Positions 32,405 to 40,754 of a DNA stretch of 64,000 bases are shown piece after piece; position 1 is the first letter of the stretch, and the number at the start of each line of letters is the position of its first letter. The notes beneath the pieces are model-generated. The model saw only the letters and a program-made list of their open reading frames with translations. It ran no database searches and was not told the DNA's origin. The stretch is from positions 1 through 64,000 of the forward strand of contig NZ_JACMYP010000015.1 in assembly GCF_020889705.1 (NCBI RefSeq). The letters are read 5' to 3'. The position numbers and the translations under genes were made by a program. Origin of the DNA: Bradyrhizobium altum (GTDB lineage Bacteria; Pseudomonadota; Alphaproteobacteria; Rhizobiales; Xanthobacteraceae).

Positions 32405-33448
32405 CTACGGGATCAGGACCGCACGGCCATGAATGCGTCCATGATGCAGATCGTGGAGCGCATCATTGGCCTGGCTCAGCCTGTATTCCCTGGTGTGGAG
32501 TTCGACGAGACCGCGATCCGCGAGCGCCATCAGTTCGACCAATTCGGCATATGTGCCGACCAGATTGCCGACGATGGTCTTTTCCGACGTGATCATGTCG
32601 ATGGTCGGGATATCGATCTTCCCGCCATAGCCAACGATGTAGTAGTAGCCGCCGTTCGCCGTCATCGAGAGGCCCTTGGCAATGGCGTCGCCCTCGCCGA
32701 CAAAATCGATCACGGCTTCCGCGCCGCGCCCGCCGGTCAGCGCCAGCACGGCTTCGACTTCGTTGCCGTCTGCCTTCACGACATGATGCGCACCGCACTT
32801 CTTCGCGAGCTCGCGAGACTGCTCGGCGCGATCGACCACGATGATTTCTGCGGCGCAGAGCGCTGCGAGAACCTGGATGCCGATATGACCCAGACCACCG
32901 GCGCCGATCACCGCGACATATTCGCCGGGCAACAGATGACGGGATGCCTTCTTCGCGGCGCGATAGGCCGTCAGCCCGGCATCGGTGTAGGGGGCAACAT
33001 CCTTCGGCGCGAGCGACTTCGGCAGCCTGATCAGGGAGCGCTGCCCTGTCAGCAGATACTGCGCATAGCCGCCATTGGCATTGATGCCGGGAAACGAGCT
33101 ATCCAGCGCATGCATGTCGTCGCCGCGACGGCACGCGAGGCAATGCCCGCTGGTCACCAGCGGATGGCAAATGACGCTGTCGCCAACCTTGACCCCTTCG
33201 ACACCCGGGCCGATCGCTTCGACCCAACCGGCGTTCTCGTGGCCCATGATGTATGGAAGCTTGACGTCGACCTTGCTGCGCCAGATACCCTCGACGATGT
33301 GCAGGTCGGTGCGACAGACGCCGGCACCACCGATGCGCACGATCACGTCCATCGGTCGCGAGATCTTCGGGTCAGTCACGTCCTCGAATTTGACGAACTC
33401 CTTCGCCGTCAGCTTCTCGTCGAACTCATGAAGCACCGCCGCTTTCAT
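32405..33448 (-). CDS. NAD(P)-dependent medium-chain alcohol dehydrogenase
   Basis: A 347-aa zinc-type dehydrogenase, first gene of the monooxygenase operon, well placed to oxidise the alcohol product (e.g. 2-propanol from propane). Catalytic zinc residues are Cys45 (GVCRTDLH), His70-Glu71 (MGHENAGW) and Cys94 (VICHPLV). The Rossmann motif GAGGLGHIGIQV lies near residue 184, followed by VVDRAEQSRELAKKCGA. The structural-zinc loop reads HCLACRRGDDMHALDSSFPG, with only two of the usual cysteines (103 and 106) and Ala114 where relatives have Cys. ATG 33448 is preceded by GGGGAGG. The sigma-54 promoter starts 71 nt upstream. Confidence 0.9.
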   Translation of the reverse strand: MKAAVLHEFDEKLTAKEFVKFEDVTDPKISRPMDVIVRIGGAGVCRTDLHIVEGIWRSKVDVKLPYIMGHENAGWVEAIGPGVEGVKVGDSVICHPLVTSGHCLACRRGDDMHALDSSFPGINANGGYAQYLLTGQRSLIRLPKSLAPKDVAPYTDAGLTAYRAAKKASRHLLPGEYVAVIGAGGLGHIGIQVLAALCAAEIIVVDRAEQSRELAKKCGAHHVVKADGNEVEAVLALTGGRGAEAVIDFVGEGDAIAKGLSMTANGGYYYIVGYGGKIDIPTIDMITSEKTIVGNLVGTYAELVELMALADRGLVELHTREYRLSQANDALHDLHHGRIHGRAVLIP

Positions 33449-33518
33449 TGAACAGCCTCCCCGGCAAATTTTTTTATTCTGTCGATCTGACGCGATCGCC
33501 ATCCCGCTGAAGAGTTGA

Positions 33519-33533
33519 GCAAGGGCTGTGCCA
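33519..33533 (-). promoter_or_regulatory. sigma-54 (-24/-12) promoter of the monooxygenase operon
   Basis: On the minus strand: TGGCAC-AGCCC-TTGC, an exact match to the -24/-12 consensus with the correct spacing between GG and GC. Transcription would start near 33507, about 60 nt before the alcohol dehydrogenase start codon. The two flanking genes at 21535 and 33787 encode activators of sigma-54 polymerase, which supports it. Confidence 0.85.
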
Positions 33534-33618
33534 AGCGCACAACGACCTGATCTTTCTATTGTTCTTGCGATCCCAGGAGTCCGCGCGCCGATCCGCCTCG
33601 GAGCAAACTTTGCGCGCG

Positions 33619-33639
33619 ACTGTTCCGAGACGGAACAGT
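33619..33639. promoter_or_regulatory. probable upstream activator site: ACTGTTCC-N5-GGAACAGT
   Basis: A perfect dyad with 8-bp arms around a 5-nt spacer (GAGAC), centred about 100 bp upstream of the sigma-54 promoter and about 158 bp upstream of the activator gene at 33787. Position and symmetry fit the enhancer site of a dimeric Fis-type activator. Confidence 0.65.
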
Positions 33640-33786
33640 TCGGCGACTGCAACAGCGGGTTAGCAGAAATTTGGATTCTTGATTGTTTGATCTATGATCG
33701 TGGGAGCCGCGCCACGCGCGAGAAGGACCCGAACCGGGCGACGACCAAGAGGCATTCGCCACGCAGCGACTCCCGGAGGAGTTATC

Positions 33787-35664
33787 ATGCTGACCGCCAG
33801 CCGACGCATGGACAATGCTTGGATGACGCTCGATCAGCGGGGCGCGCCGCCGGCAGAACTTCTGTCAGCCGATATCTACGACAGCTGGATGCGCTGCATT
33901 TCGCTTGGTCTCGATACGTTGCGCCCTCCATCGCCCGAGTTCGTGAGCAGCGCAGTTCTGCGACAGGAGCAACAGCGCTGTTCGTTGATTCGCGGCCTCG
34001 CGCTCGCGGAGATGCACACGCTGCATCAGCAGATTGCCGGCTCGAACTTCATGATTGCTTTTGCAAATGCCGACGGCCTGCTGCTCGACATCATCTCGGA
34101 CTCGAGCTTCAGCGATGCCTCGAACGCAGCGAGCATTCGGCCCGGCACCATCTGGACCGAGGCGATTTGCGGCACCAACGGCCTCGGTACCGCCGCGTAT
34201 CTCAAGCGGGCCATCGTCGTTCACGGCGGCGAGCACTTTTTCGCGCGCTACAACAATCTTACCTGCATCGCGGCGCCGATTTTCGCGCCCGATGGCGAGC
34301 TGGCTGGAATACTGGACGCGTCATCGGATTGCATGTCGCGGCAGGCGCATACCCAGGCGCTCGTCGCGATGGCCGCAACCCAGATCGAGAATGGTCTGTT
34401 CCGCGAACACCACCGCGGAAACATCCTGATCGCTTTCCATAACCGCGGCGAGTATCTGCATACGTTGAGCGCGGGCCTGCTCGCCGTCGATAACGAGGCC
34501 AGGATACTTGCAGCCAACAGGGCCGCAAGCGTCCTGCTGCATGGCCTGCCAGCCTCGCCGGGTCGTCGCTTCGCCGACGTGTTTCGTACGAAATTCAGCG
34601 CCTTTGTCGATGAGGGCCGGCGCAAGGAACGCCAACGCCTCGAGGACGAGGTCGGCAGCCAGTTCGTCGCAACAATCGAGAACGCGCGCCAGTTCTCGAT
34701 GATGCAAGCCATCTCGCGGCCTCGGCTGCCGACGCCCAAGGACGTCTCCACCCAGTTCGTCTCCGCCGATCCGGCGATCGCTTCCGTCGTCCAACGGGTG
34801 GGAGTCGCGGCGGTCCGCAAGATGCCGATCCTGATCCGCGGCGAAACCGGCACCGGCAAGGAGCAACTCGCCCGCCATGCTCATACCGCCAGTGGACGGG
34901 CCGGCGCTTTCGTCCCGGTGAATTGCGCAGCGCTCCCGGACAGCCTGATCGAGGCGGAGCTGTTCGGCTATGCCGAGGGCGCTTTCACCGGAGCCAAGAA
35001 GGGCGGGGCTGCGGGACTGTTCAAGGAAGCGGACGGCGGAACGCTGTTCCTGGACGAGATCGGCGACATGCCGGTGACGCTGCAGGCCGTGCTGCTGCGC
35101 TTTCTCGACGATTGGACTGTCCGGCCTGTCGGTGGCACCAAACGCCAGGTGGACGTTCTCCTGGTGTCGGCCACCAATGCCAATCTCGACGACTCGATTG
35201 CGAGGGGCCGATTCCGATCCGATCTGCTGTTTCGCCTCAACACGCTGGAGGTGACGCTGCCGCCTTTGCGCGAGCGTTGCGATTTCGCCGAGATCGCGCG
35301 CCATCTGATCCACAAGATCGATCCGTTGATGGAATTGACCGAAGGGGCGATCGATCGTTTGGCCGAACTCGATTGGGATGGAAATATCCGCGAACTGCGC
35401 AACGTGCTGTCCCGATTGTCGCTGGCCGAGCCTGGAGATCTGATCGACGAGACATCGGTCGGGTCCGTCCTTGCACATTCGGGCGGCGAGCGCCTGACCG
35501 GCAAGGTGGCGGGTGGCGGGCTCACGGCCAATCTACATGAGATTCAGCGTTCGCATGTCCTGACCGCGTACGCCGAAACCGGCAACAACATCAGCAAGAC
35601 CGCGCGCCGCCTTGGCGTGTCACGCAATACGATCTATCGCGCCCTGCGCGGCAACAAGGACTAG
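33787..35664 (+). CDS. AcoR/PrmR-type sigma-54-dependent activator
   Basis: A 625-aa activator transcribed divergently from the monooxygenase operon. The N-terminal GAF sensor part spans about 1-215 (AFANADGLLLDIISDSSF, IWTEAICGTNGLGTAAYL, PIFAPDGELAGILDAS). A PAS-like segment follows (LLAVDNEARILAANRAASVL), then the AAA+ domain: Walker A RGETGTGKEQLARHAH, GAFTGA loop in AEGAFTGAKKGG, Walker B GGTLFLDEIGDM and DWDGNIRELRNVL. The Fis-type HTH at the C-terminus is TARRLGVSRNTIYRALRG. ATG 33787 is chosen for GGAGGAG 5 nt upstream; the frame extends to 33694. It most likely binds the dyad at 33619-33639 and drives the sigma-54 promoter at 33519. Confidence 0.9.
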   Translation: MLTASRRMDNAWMTLDQRGAPPAELLSADIYDSWMRCISLGLDTLRPPSPEFVSSAVLRQEQQRCSLIRGLALAEMHTLHQQIAGSNFMIAFANADGLLLDIISDSSFSDASNAASIRPGTIWTEAICGTNGLGTAAYLKRAIVVHGGEHFFARYNNLTCIAAPIFAPDGELAGILDASSDCMSRQAHTQALVAMAATQIENGLFREHHRGNILIAFHNRGEYLHTLSAGLLAVDNEARILAANRAASVLLHGLPASPGRRFADVFRTKFSAFVDEGRRKERQRLEDEVGSQFVATIENARQFSMMQAISRPRLPTPKDVSTQFVSADPAIASVVQRVGVAAVRKMPILIRGETGTGKEQLARHAHTASGRAGAFVPVNCAALPDSLIEAELFGYAEGAFTGAKKGGAAGLFKEADGGTLFLDEIGDMPVTLQAVLLRFLDDWTVRPVGGTKRQVDVLLVSATNANLDDSIARGRFRSDLLFRLNTLEVTLPPLRERCDFAEIARHLIHKIDPLMELTEGAIDRLAELDWDGNIRELRNVLSRLSLAEPGDLIDETSVGSVLAHSGGERLTGKVAGGGLTANLHEIQRSHVLTAYAETGNNISKTARRLGVSRNTIYRALRGNKD

Positions 35665-35763
35665 CACAATCGCGACGAAGGCTCCGCGACGACGACGCGT
35701 CCCGGCTGAAAACTGGAAACGCCGACGTCCAAGCCCTCGTCGGATTCAATCGGGAATGACGCC

Positions 35764-36186
35764 ATGTTCGAACCGGAAAACAGTCTCGAAGCCCTGATGC
35801 AGGCCGCCGCAAGGGACGCCAACATCGTTCCCGCATTCTATCGCGCGTTGCTCGAGACGGAGCTTTACATTCTGACGCCGGAAGCGCCGATGAAACCCGG
35901 ACGCCGTCGCTCGCTAAAATTTCAGGAAGAGATCAACGTCGCAACCGTCGATTTCCAGAACATGAGATGGCACCCCACCTTCACCTCGAAGAAGCGCATC
36001 TACGACTACATAAAGCAGCCTGAGGTGTGCCTTGGCGCCGCTGCGCGCAATCTGTTCGAAATGTTGCCCGACTCCAATTTCTGGCTCAATCCGTTATCCG
36101 AATGTCAGAAGCCGCTGCCCGCCACCGAGATCGCTCTCCTCATGAGCGGCAAGTTCTTTGGCATGGCGACGAAGTCCGCGCGATAG
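35764..36186 (+). CDS. SseB N-terminal-domain protein (short)
   Basis: A 140-aa protein with the SseB_N pattern: ALMQAAARDANIVPAFYRALLETELYILTPE near the start, then VDFQNMRWHPTFTSKKRIYDYI and LFEMLPDSNFWLNPLSECQKPLPATEIALLMSG. Full SseB-type proteins are usually longer (about 250 aa), so only the N-terminal domain is here. Its 3' end overlaps by 82 nt the 3' end of the convergent cyclase gene, so one or both may be shortened by rearrangement. Role in the family: poorly defined (serine sensitivity in E. coli). Confidence 0.7.
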   Translation: MFEPENSLEALMQAAARDANIVPAFYRALLETELYILTPEAPMKPGRRRSLKFQEEINVATVDFQNMRWHPTFTSKKRIYDYIKQPEVCLGAAARNLFEMLPDSNFWLNPLSECQKPLPATEIALLMSGKFFGMATKSAR

Positions 36187-37541
36187 CCGCCGTGCTCGTG
36201 CAACAATGTATCGGCACAACCAGCCAGCACGGCAGCCGCGTGGAATTCGTCGCTCTCGCACTCAGCCGGACTGCAAGGCGCCTGATGGACCGGTTTGCGC
36301 GCCGCCTCCCCGAGGAGTGCGTGCGACTGACCGGGTCCGTCGCCCCATCCAAAGACAGCCTCGAAGTGGCAGGCGAAAGCGAGGTCACTGAGTGCTGTCG
36401 AGTTGGCCGGATCGAGCGCGATAGCCTGGGCGAGGAGCTGGCGCGCATGCGCCATATCGTCCCGTGTGAAGCGGCGGATGCGCCAGTGTGCACGCATGAT
36501 GCGGTCCCACGCATCGAGCTGGCTTTGATCCTTACGCCGCGAGTGCTGCATCTCCGCCGAGATGATGCCGGGCGCAGTCGCACCGGTGATGTTTCTCGCG
36601 ATCTCGTCCTGGACGACAAACACATCGGCCAATTCCCGGTCGTAGCGATCCGCCCACAGGTGATGACCGCTCGCCGCATCGACCAGTTGAGCCGTGATGC
36701 GCACCCTATTGCCGGCCCGGCGGACGCTACCGTCCAGGACATAGCGGACGCCCAATTCGCGCGCGACCCGGACGACATCGACGGCCGCACCCTTGTAGGT
36801 GAATGATGTGCTGCGAGAGATGACGAAGAAGACGCGATTGCGCGACAGGTTGGTGATGACGTCCTCGCTAATCCCGTCGGAGAAATATTCCTGGTCGTGG
36901 TCCCCGCTCATGTTGCGAAACGGGAGAACAGCGATGGACGGCTGATCGGTGATGACCGTTAGCGGCGTACGGATTGCATGGCTCGGGCAAGCGACTGTGA
37001 CCGCGTCGCGTTCCTCGACGATGATGCAAAACACTTCAATCGGGCGTGCAATGTTCTTGACCGTCTGCTCGCCGCGCGTCTCGATCTTGATTGGAACCTT
37101 ATCGCGCACCTGCTCTGCCGCACTCCGGGAGATGTAAATGCCGCCGGGATCCGCGAGCGTCTGGATTCGCGCTGCAACGTTGACGCCGTCACCATAGATG
37201 TCGTCACCGTCAACAATTATGTCACCGACGTTGATTCCGATCCGGAGCGCAATCCGATTGCCTTCCAGGCTGCCGGGGTCGTGCTCGCGAATCCCCTTTT
37301 GAATCTCGATCGCGCAGGTCACGGCGTCCACTGCGCTGGCGAACTCCACCAACGCACCGTCGCCCATGAGCTTGACCATCCGGCCCGCATGGGTCGCGAT
37401 CTTTGGATCGATAATTTCGCGCCGCAATGCCTTGAGGCGCGCCAGGGTCCCGGCCTCGTCGATCCCCATGAGGCGCGAGTACCCGACCACATCAGCTGAC
37501 AGAACTGCTGCGAGCCGCCTTTGAACGCGCTCTAGGCTCAT
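36105..37541 (-). CDS. class III adenylate/guanylate cyclase with TolB-like region (probably C-terminally altered)
   Basis: A 478-aa cytosolic protein. The cyclase catalytic domain is at about 8-175: AAVLSADVVGYSRLMGIDE (first metal Asp), KLMGDGALVEFASAVDA (second metal Asp), RIGINVGDIIVDGDDIYGDGVNVAARIQ. A TolB-like/FlgO-type region follows (PSIAVLPFRNMSGDHDQEYFSDGISED, YVLDGSVRRAGNRVRITAQLVDA), then the start of a TPR stretch (AQAIALDPANSTALSDLAFAC). In relatives the TPRs continue for over 100 residues. Here, after GEAARK, the sequence turns into an unusual Cys/His-rich tail that overlaps the SseB-like gene. Truncation or a frameshift near 36290 is likely, but the catalytic domain is intact. 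Confidence 0.75.
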   Translation of the reverse strand: MSLERVQRRLAAVLSADVVGYSRLMGIDEAGTLARLKALRREIIDPKIATHAGRMVKLMGDGALVEFASAVDAVTCAIEIQKGIREHDPGSLEGNRIALRIGINVGDIIVDGDDIYGDGVNVAARIQTLADPGGIYISRSAAEQVRDKVPIKIETRGEQTVKNIARPIEVFCIIVEERDAVTVACPSHAIRTPLTVITDQPSIAVLPFRNMSGDHDQEYFSDGISEDVITNLSRNRVFFVISRSTSFTYKGAAVDVVRVARELGVRYVLDGSVRRAGNRVRITAQLVDAASGHHLWADRYDRELADVFVVQDEIARNITGATAPGIISAEMQHSRRKDQSQLDAWDRIMRAHWRIRRFTRDDMAHARQLLAQAIALDPANSTALSDLAFACHFEAVFGWGDGPGQSHALLGEAARKPVHQAPCSPAECESDEFHAAAVLAGCADTLLHEHGGYRADFVAMPKNLPLMRRAISVAGSGF

Positions 37542-37689
37542 GCCTAACGTTTCCTGTGCGATCCGCTGCTACCGTTCGGCGCGAGTAGTCGCCGGGATCG
37601 GCTTCATGGCCATATTCCGGTCGCATATCGACAGAGGTCGATCTTGTCTCGAATACACCGGACTTGGACGAAATAGACCACATTCGCGA

Positions 37690-38090
37690 CCAACCCGCTT
37701 TATGGCCGCCGCCGTGCTGAGCTGCTCGACATGTCCGAATGTCTGGAGGCCCTGGATCGCTCGGAGGCGCCAGTCGCGCCCGAGGTGCATCGATTGCCAT
37801 GGCGAGCGTCATCGCGTCGAGAGCCGTCTTGGACACAGAGTAGACGGGGCCGAAGAGCGACGAAAAGCTCGTCAGCAAATACCGCCGATGGCAAGCCGCA
37901 TAAGTTCGTTATGGCTGCTAATGTTGAGCTGCGCATAAGCGCGTTCGCAGTAGATGCGTAGCGGGATTGACGCTAATTTGGCCGTAGCCGGCATTATTGA
38001 CCAGGGCGTCGATGCGACCGAAGCGGGAGAGCGCGGATGCGCAGGCGGCCGCCGCCTGTTTGTAGAACGGCGCCGAAGCCATGCCCCCTC
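37690..38090 (-). pseudogene. remnant of a short-chain dehydrogenase/reductase
   Basis: Within a 900-nt stretch (37542-38447) without an intact gene, two pieces of an SDR are readable on the minus strand in different frames. One is FGRIDALVNNAGYGQISV at about 37968-38033, the NNAG motif. The other is SFSSLFGPVYSVSKTALDAM at about 37818-37875, the catalytic Ser and Y-x3-K. Stops and frameshifts separate them, and the N-terminal nucleotide-binding part is missing. Limits are approximate. The rest of the gap up to 38447 shows nothing else. Confidence 0.6.
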
Positions 38091-38447
38091 CAATGTCATG
38101 CGGATTAGAGACTCATCGTGCCGATCGGCGTCGCGACCCCGCGCCGATTAACAACCGGCATCAAAACAGCGAAGTTGCTGCGATCTCCGCATCTCAAGTT
38201 AAGTGTTGCGACGATTATTATCGCACTGTCCGGCTGGTTCTCCCGAACAAGCTTGCCCGGATTTGAGCAGGTTTGCACGAAAGCCGCCTTTCGTGATGCG
38301 GGGACCGCTGCGTGAAAACGCGCCGTTTTCCGCTCCCGTTCACGCGAGGACGCAAGACCGTTCCGGCGGCAGCAAGCCGATGCAAGCAAAGTGTGGGCAC
38401 CTGCACGTAAGAGGTAGCCGCTCTTTTCCTGTCCTGGAGCGGATCAG

Positions 38448-39881
38448 ATGACTGACGTGCTTGTTGTTGGCGCCGGACCAGCCGGCGTGGCTGCGACGCT
38501 TCGTGCCGCGGACCTGGGTGTGCGGACTACGTTGGTCACCAGCGGCGAATTTGGCGGCATGGCCGCCAACGATGGCCCCGTTCCAGTCCGCACCTTGGCC
38601 CATGCTGGAAGGCTGTTGCGCGACGCTCGGCAACTCAGCCAATACGGCATCACCGTCAACGAACCCGTTTTGAACTATTCGACGCTGCTCGGGCGTGTTC
38701 GCGAGGTCGTTACAGAAGTGCGCACGAAATCCTCCCTGCGCCAGCAGATTGATTCTTCTGGTGTGACCGTCCACGAGAATGCCGGGACAGCACGCTTCGT
38801 CGACTCCAACACAATCGAGACAAGCGCTGGACTTCGACTCTCGGCCGACAGGATCATCATCTGTACCGGCGGCGCGAGCCGGCGACTGCCCATCCCGGGC
38901 TTCGAGCTGACAAGTACCCATAGCGATGCATGGGCTTTGACTTCGATCCCGCCTTCGATGATCGTCGTTGGAGCAGGCGCGACGGGTGTGCAGGTTGCCT
39001 CGATCTTCAACGCGTTCGGTTCACGCGTTCAGTTATTCGAGGCGGGCCCGCGCATTCTGGTGACGGAGGACGCCGACATTTCCTCTGCAGCCGCGCTCGC
39101 CCTGCAGCATTCCGGAATTGCCGTGCACGAGAATTTCGGTGCCATCGATTCGTTCGAGAAGACGAGCGCCGGCGTGCGGATGACCTTCACAAAGGGCGGG
39201 CACCGATTCGATGCCGAGGCCACGTTGGTGGTCGTGGCAGTCGGGTGGGTGGCCGAAACGAGCAGCCTGGATGTCGCGGCTGCAGGAATTGAACTCAATG
39301 AACGCAAGTTTCTGAAGGTCGATGAGTATTTGCGCACCTCGGCTCCCCATGTTTTTGCGGCCGGCGACATTACAGGGCATTTCATGCTCGTTCCCCAGGC
39401 TATTCAGGCCGGCTGGGCAGCGGCGACCAATGCCGTTCAAGGGCCGACGATGCCGCTCGTCGATCAGGTGAGCCCGATGGGGAGCTTTACGGAGCCCGAA
39501 TATGCGCAGGCCGGTCTTACCGAAGCGAAGGCGCGTGAGGCGTATGATGTCGTCACGTCGATCGTTCATTTCGATGTGACCACGCGGACAATCATCGACG
39601 GGCGTACATTTGGTTTCTGCAAGTTGATCGCCGATCGCAAGACCTGCAGGGTGATCGGGTGCCACGTCATCGGCGAGCGGGCAGTAGACATCGCGGAGGT
39701 GGCGGCGATCGCTATCGCTGCCGGTATGCGCGTCGACGATCTGGCGCAGCTCCCGCTGGCCTATCCGACCTACGGAGGCATCCTGGCTCGGGCTGCGGTG
39801 ATGACGGCAGGACAACTTGGCTTGAGCGTGGGCTGGCAGGCCCATCGGGCCGAGGGCGTGCCGCTCGCGAAGCACCGATAG
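38448..39881 (+). CDS. FAD-dependent pyridine nucleotide-disulfide oxidoreductase family protein lacking the redox cysteines
   Basis: A 477-aa flavoprotein of the lipoamide dehydrogenase/mercuric reductase fold. FAD motif VLVVGAGPAGVAATLRAADLG (from residue 4), NAD motif IVVGAGATGVQVASIFNAFG (about 172-191), second FAD motif HVFAAGDITGHFMLVPQAI, and a dimerisation domain from about 350. The active-site disulfide GGTCxNxGCxPSK is replaced by GGMAANDGPVPVR, so both cysteines are gone (Ala39 and Pro44). The C-terminal His-x-Glu region of classical members is also not evident (LAYPTYGGILARAA). It can probably still bind FAD and NAD(P)H, but cannot reduce disulfides by the classical route. Possible quinone or ferredoxin reductase; substrate unknown. 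Confidence 0.85.
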   Translation: MTDVLVVGAGPAGVAATLRAADLGVRTTLVTSGEFGGMAANDGPVPVRTLAHAGRLLRDARQLSQYGITVNEPVLNYSTLLGRVREVVTEVRTKSSLRQQIDSSGVTVHENAGTARFVDSNTIETSAGLRLSADRIIICTGGASRRLPIPGFELTSTHSDAWALTSIPPSMIVVGAGATGVQVASIFNAFGSRVQLFEAGPRILVTEDADISSAAALALQHSGIAVHENFGAIDSFEKTSAGVRMTFTKGGHRFDAEATLVVVAVGWVAETSSLDVAAAGIELNERKFLKVDEYLRTSAPHVFAAGDITGHFMLVPQAIQAGWAAATNAVQGPTMPLVDQVSPMGSFTEPEYAQAGLTEAKAREAYDVVTSIVHFDVTTRTIIDGRTFGFCKLIADRKTCRVIGCHVIGERAVDIAEVAAIAIAAGMRVDDLAQLPLAYPTYGGILARAAVMTAGQLGLSVGWQAHRAEGVPLAKHR

Positions 39882-40451
39882 GGCGACGGCGACGCGAGAG
39901 ATCAGTCAACTCCTCGCGAGAGAATGAAGCGCTGCGTTGAAGGGGCGGACCGCCGCCAGACCGCCCATAATCTGCCGACGGCGCCGCTAGACCGCCGAGG
40001 ACAGGATCACAGTCTCGGACCGCGCATTGGCCTGGGTGACGGGTCAACCCAGGCACCGAGCGGCCGCCTATCGGCGCGGCAATCGAGGACATCCTGGATC
40101 GACGAGGAAACCTAGGCGCAAGCGGCGGTAAGCTGCCGCCCCATTGGGAAACTAGACCTGAATCGCAGGCTCCACGACGGCGGCGCCTTGGATGCTCTCG
40201 CGAAGGTACGGTCGCTGGGTCGCTTTCTTGATCATTTCTGACCATTTTTGACGCTTTTGTACAAGGCCTGCTGCTGCCGATCGCCGATATCATGACGACG
40301 TACGCTTCTGATCAACGAACAACGCGGGCCCATGGTCAGTGCAAGTTGTGGGGCAACTGGACGACGAGCGAACGGCTGGGGTGAATTTCTCGAGCCAAAT
40401 GTGTTGCGGTGAGGTGATCGCGCGCCCTGCCGGCTTCAGCGCGAGTCATAG
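39882..40451. other. gene-free gap
   Basis: Nothing coding is convincing here. The frames have poor composition and no recognisable domain. The segment ends at a kinase-like remnant (40452). No tRNA, terminator with U-run or insertion-sequence end was seen. Confidence 0.5.
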
Positions 40452-40577
40452 GCCCGCATCCTGCTTCGTGTCTCGGCCCCAGAAGCGGCCAAATTGCGCA
40501 AACGTCTGGAGTACGAACTGGCGCTCCACGCCGAGTTGGATGGCGTCTCCGCCCCGCGGTCTATTGCGCTTGCGTAG
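40452..40577 (+). pseudogene. fragment resembling the N-terminal part of the giant kinase
   Basis: A 41-codon open stretch between two TAG stops reads ARILLRVSAPEAAKLRK, then RLEYELALHAELDGVSAPRSIALA. It parallels RAVLAVRLNEERPHPAVLDRFAHEYGLRDELDSAW-type sequence at residues 43-84 of the 1,851-aa kinase that starts 180 nt downstream. It looks like a decayed second copy of that N-terminus. Confidence 0.5.
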
Positions 40578-40754
40578 GACGGGGAGCACTCGTCAAGACC
40601 GTCGATCGTCTTCTGATCGTCCGCGGCAGCGACCTCCCCGCACTGAGCATCGTCAGACGGTCCCGCGTGTTGCGATGTTACCGTCCGAGCTCCGGTTCAC
40701 GAGACGGAGGCAATCCGCTGTCAGTTCGACTGGCTATCCCGGCTTGATGGCGGA

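Noticed and set aside
34321..35478. 385-aa minus-strand ORF within the intact activator
   Set aside because: Opposite to a gene with clear AAA+ motifs; composition typical of an antisense frame.
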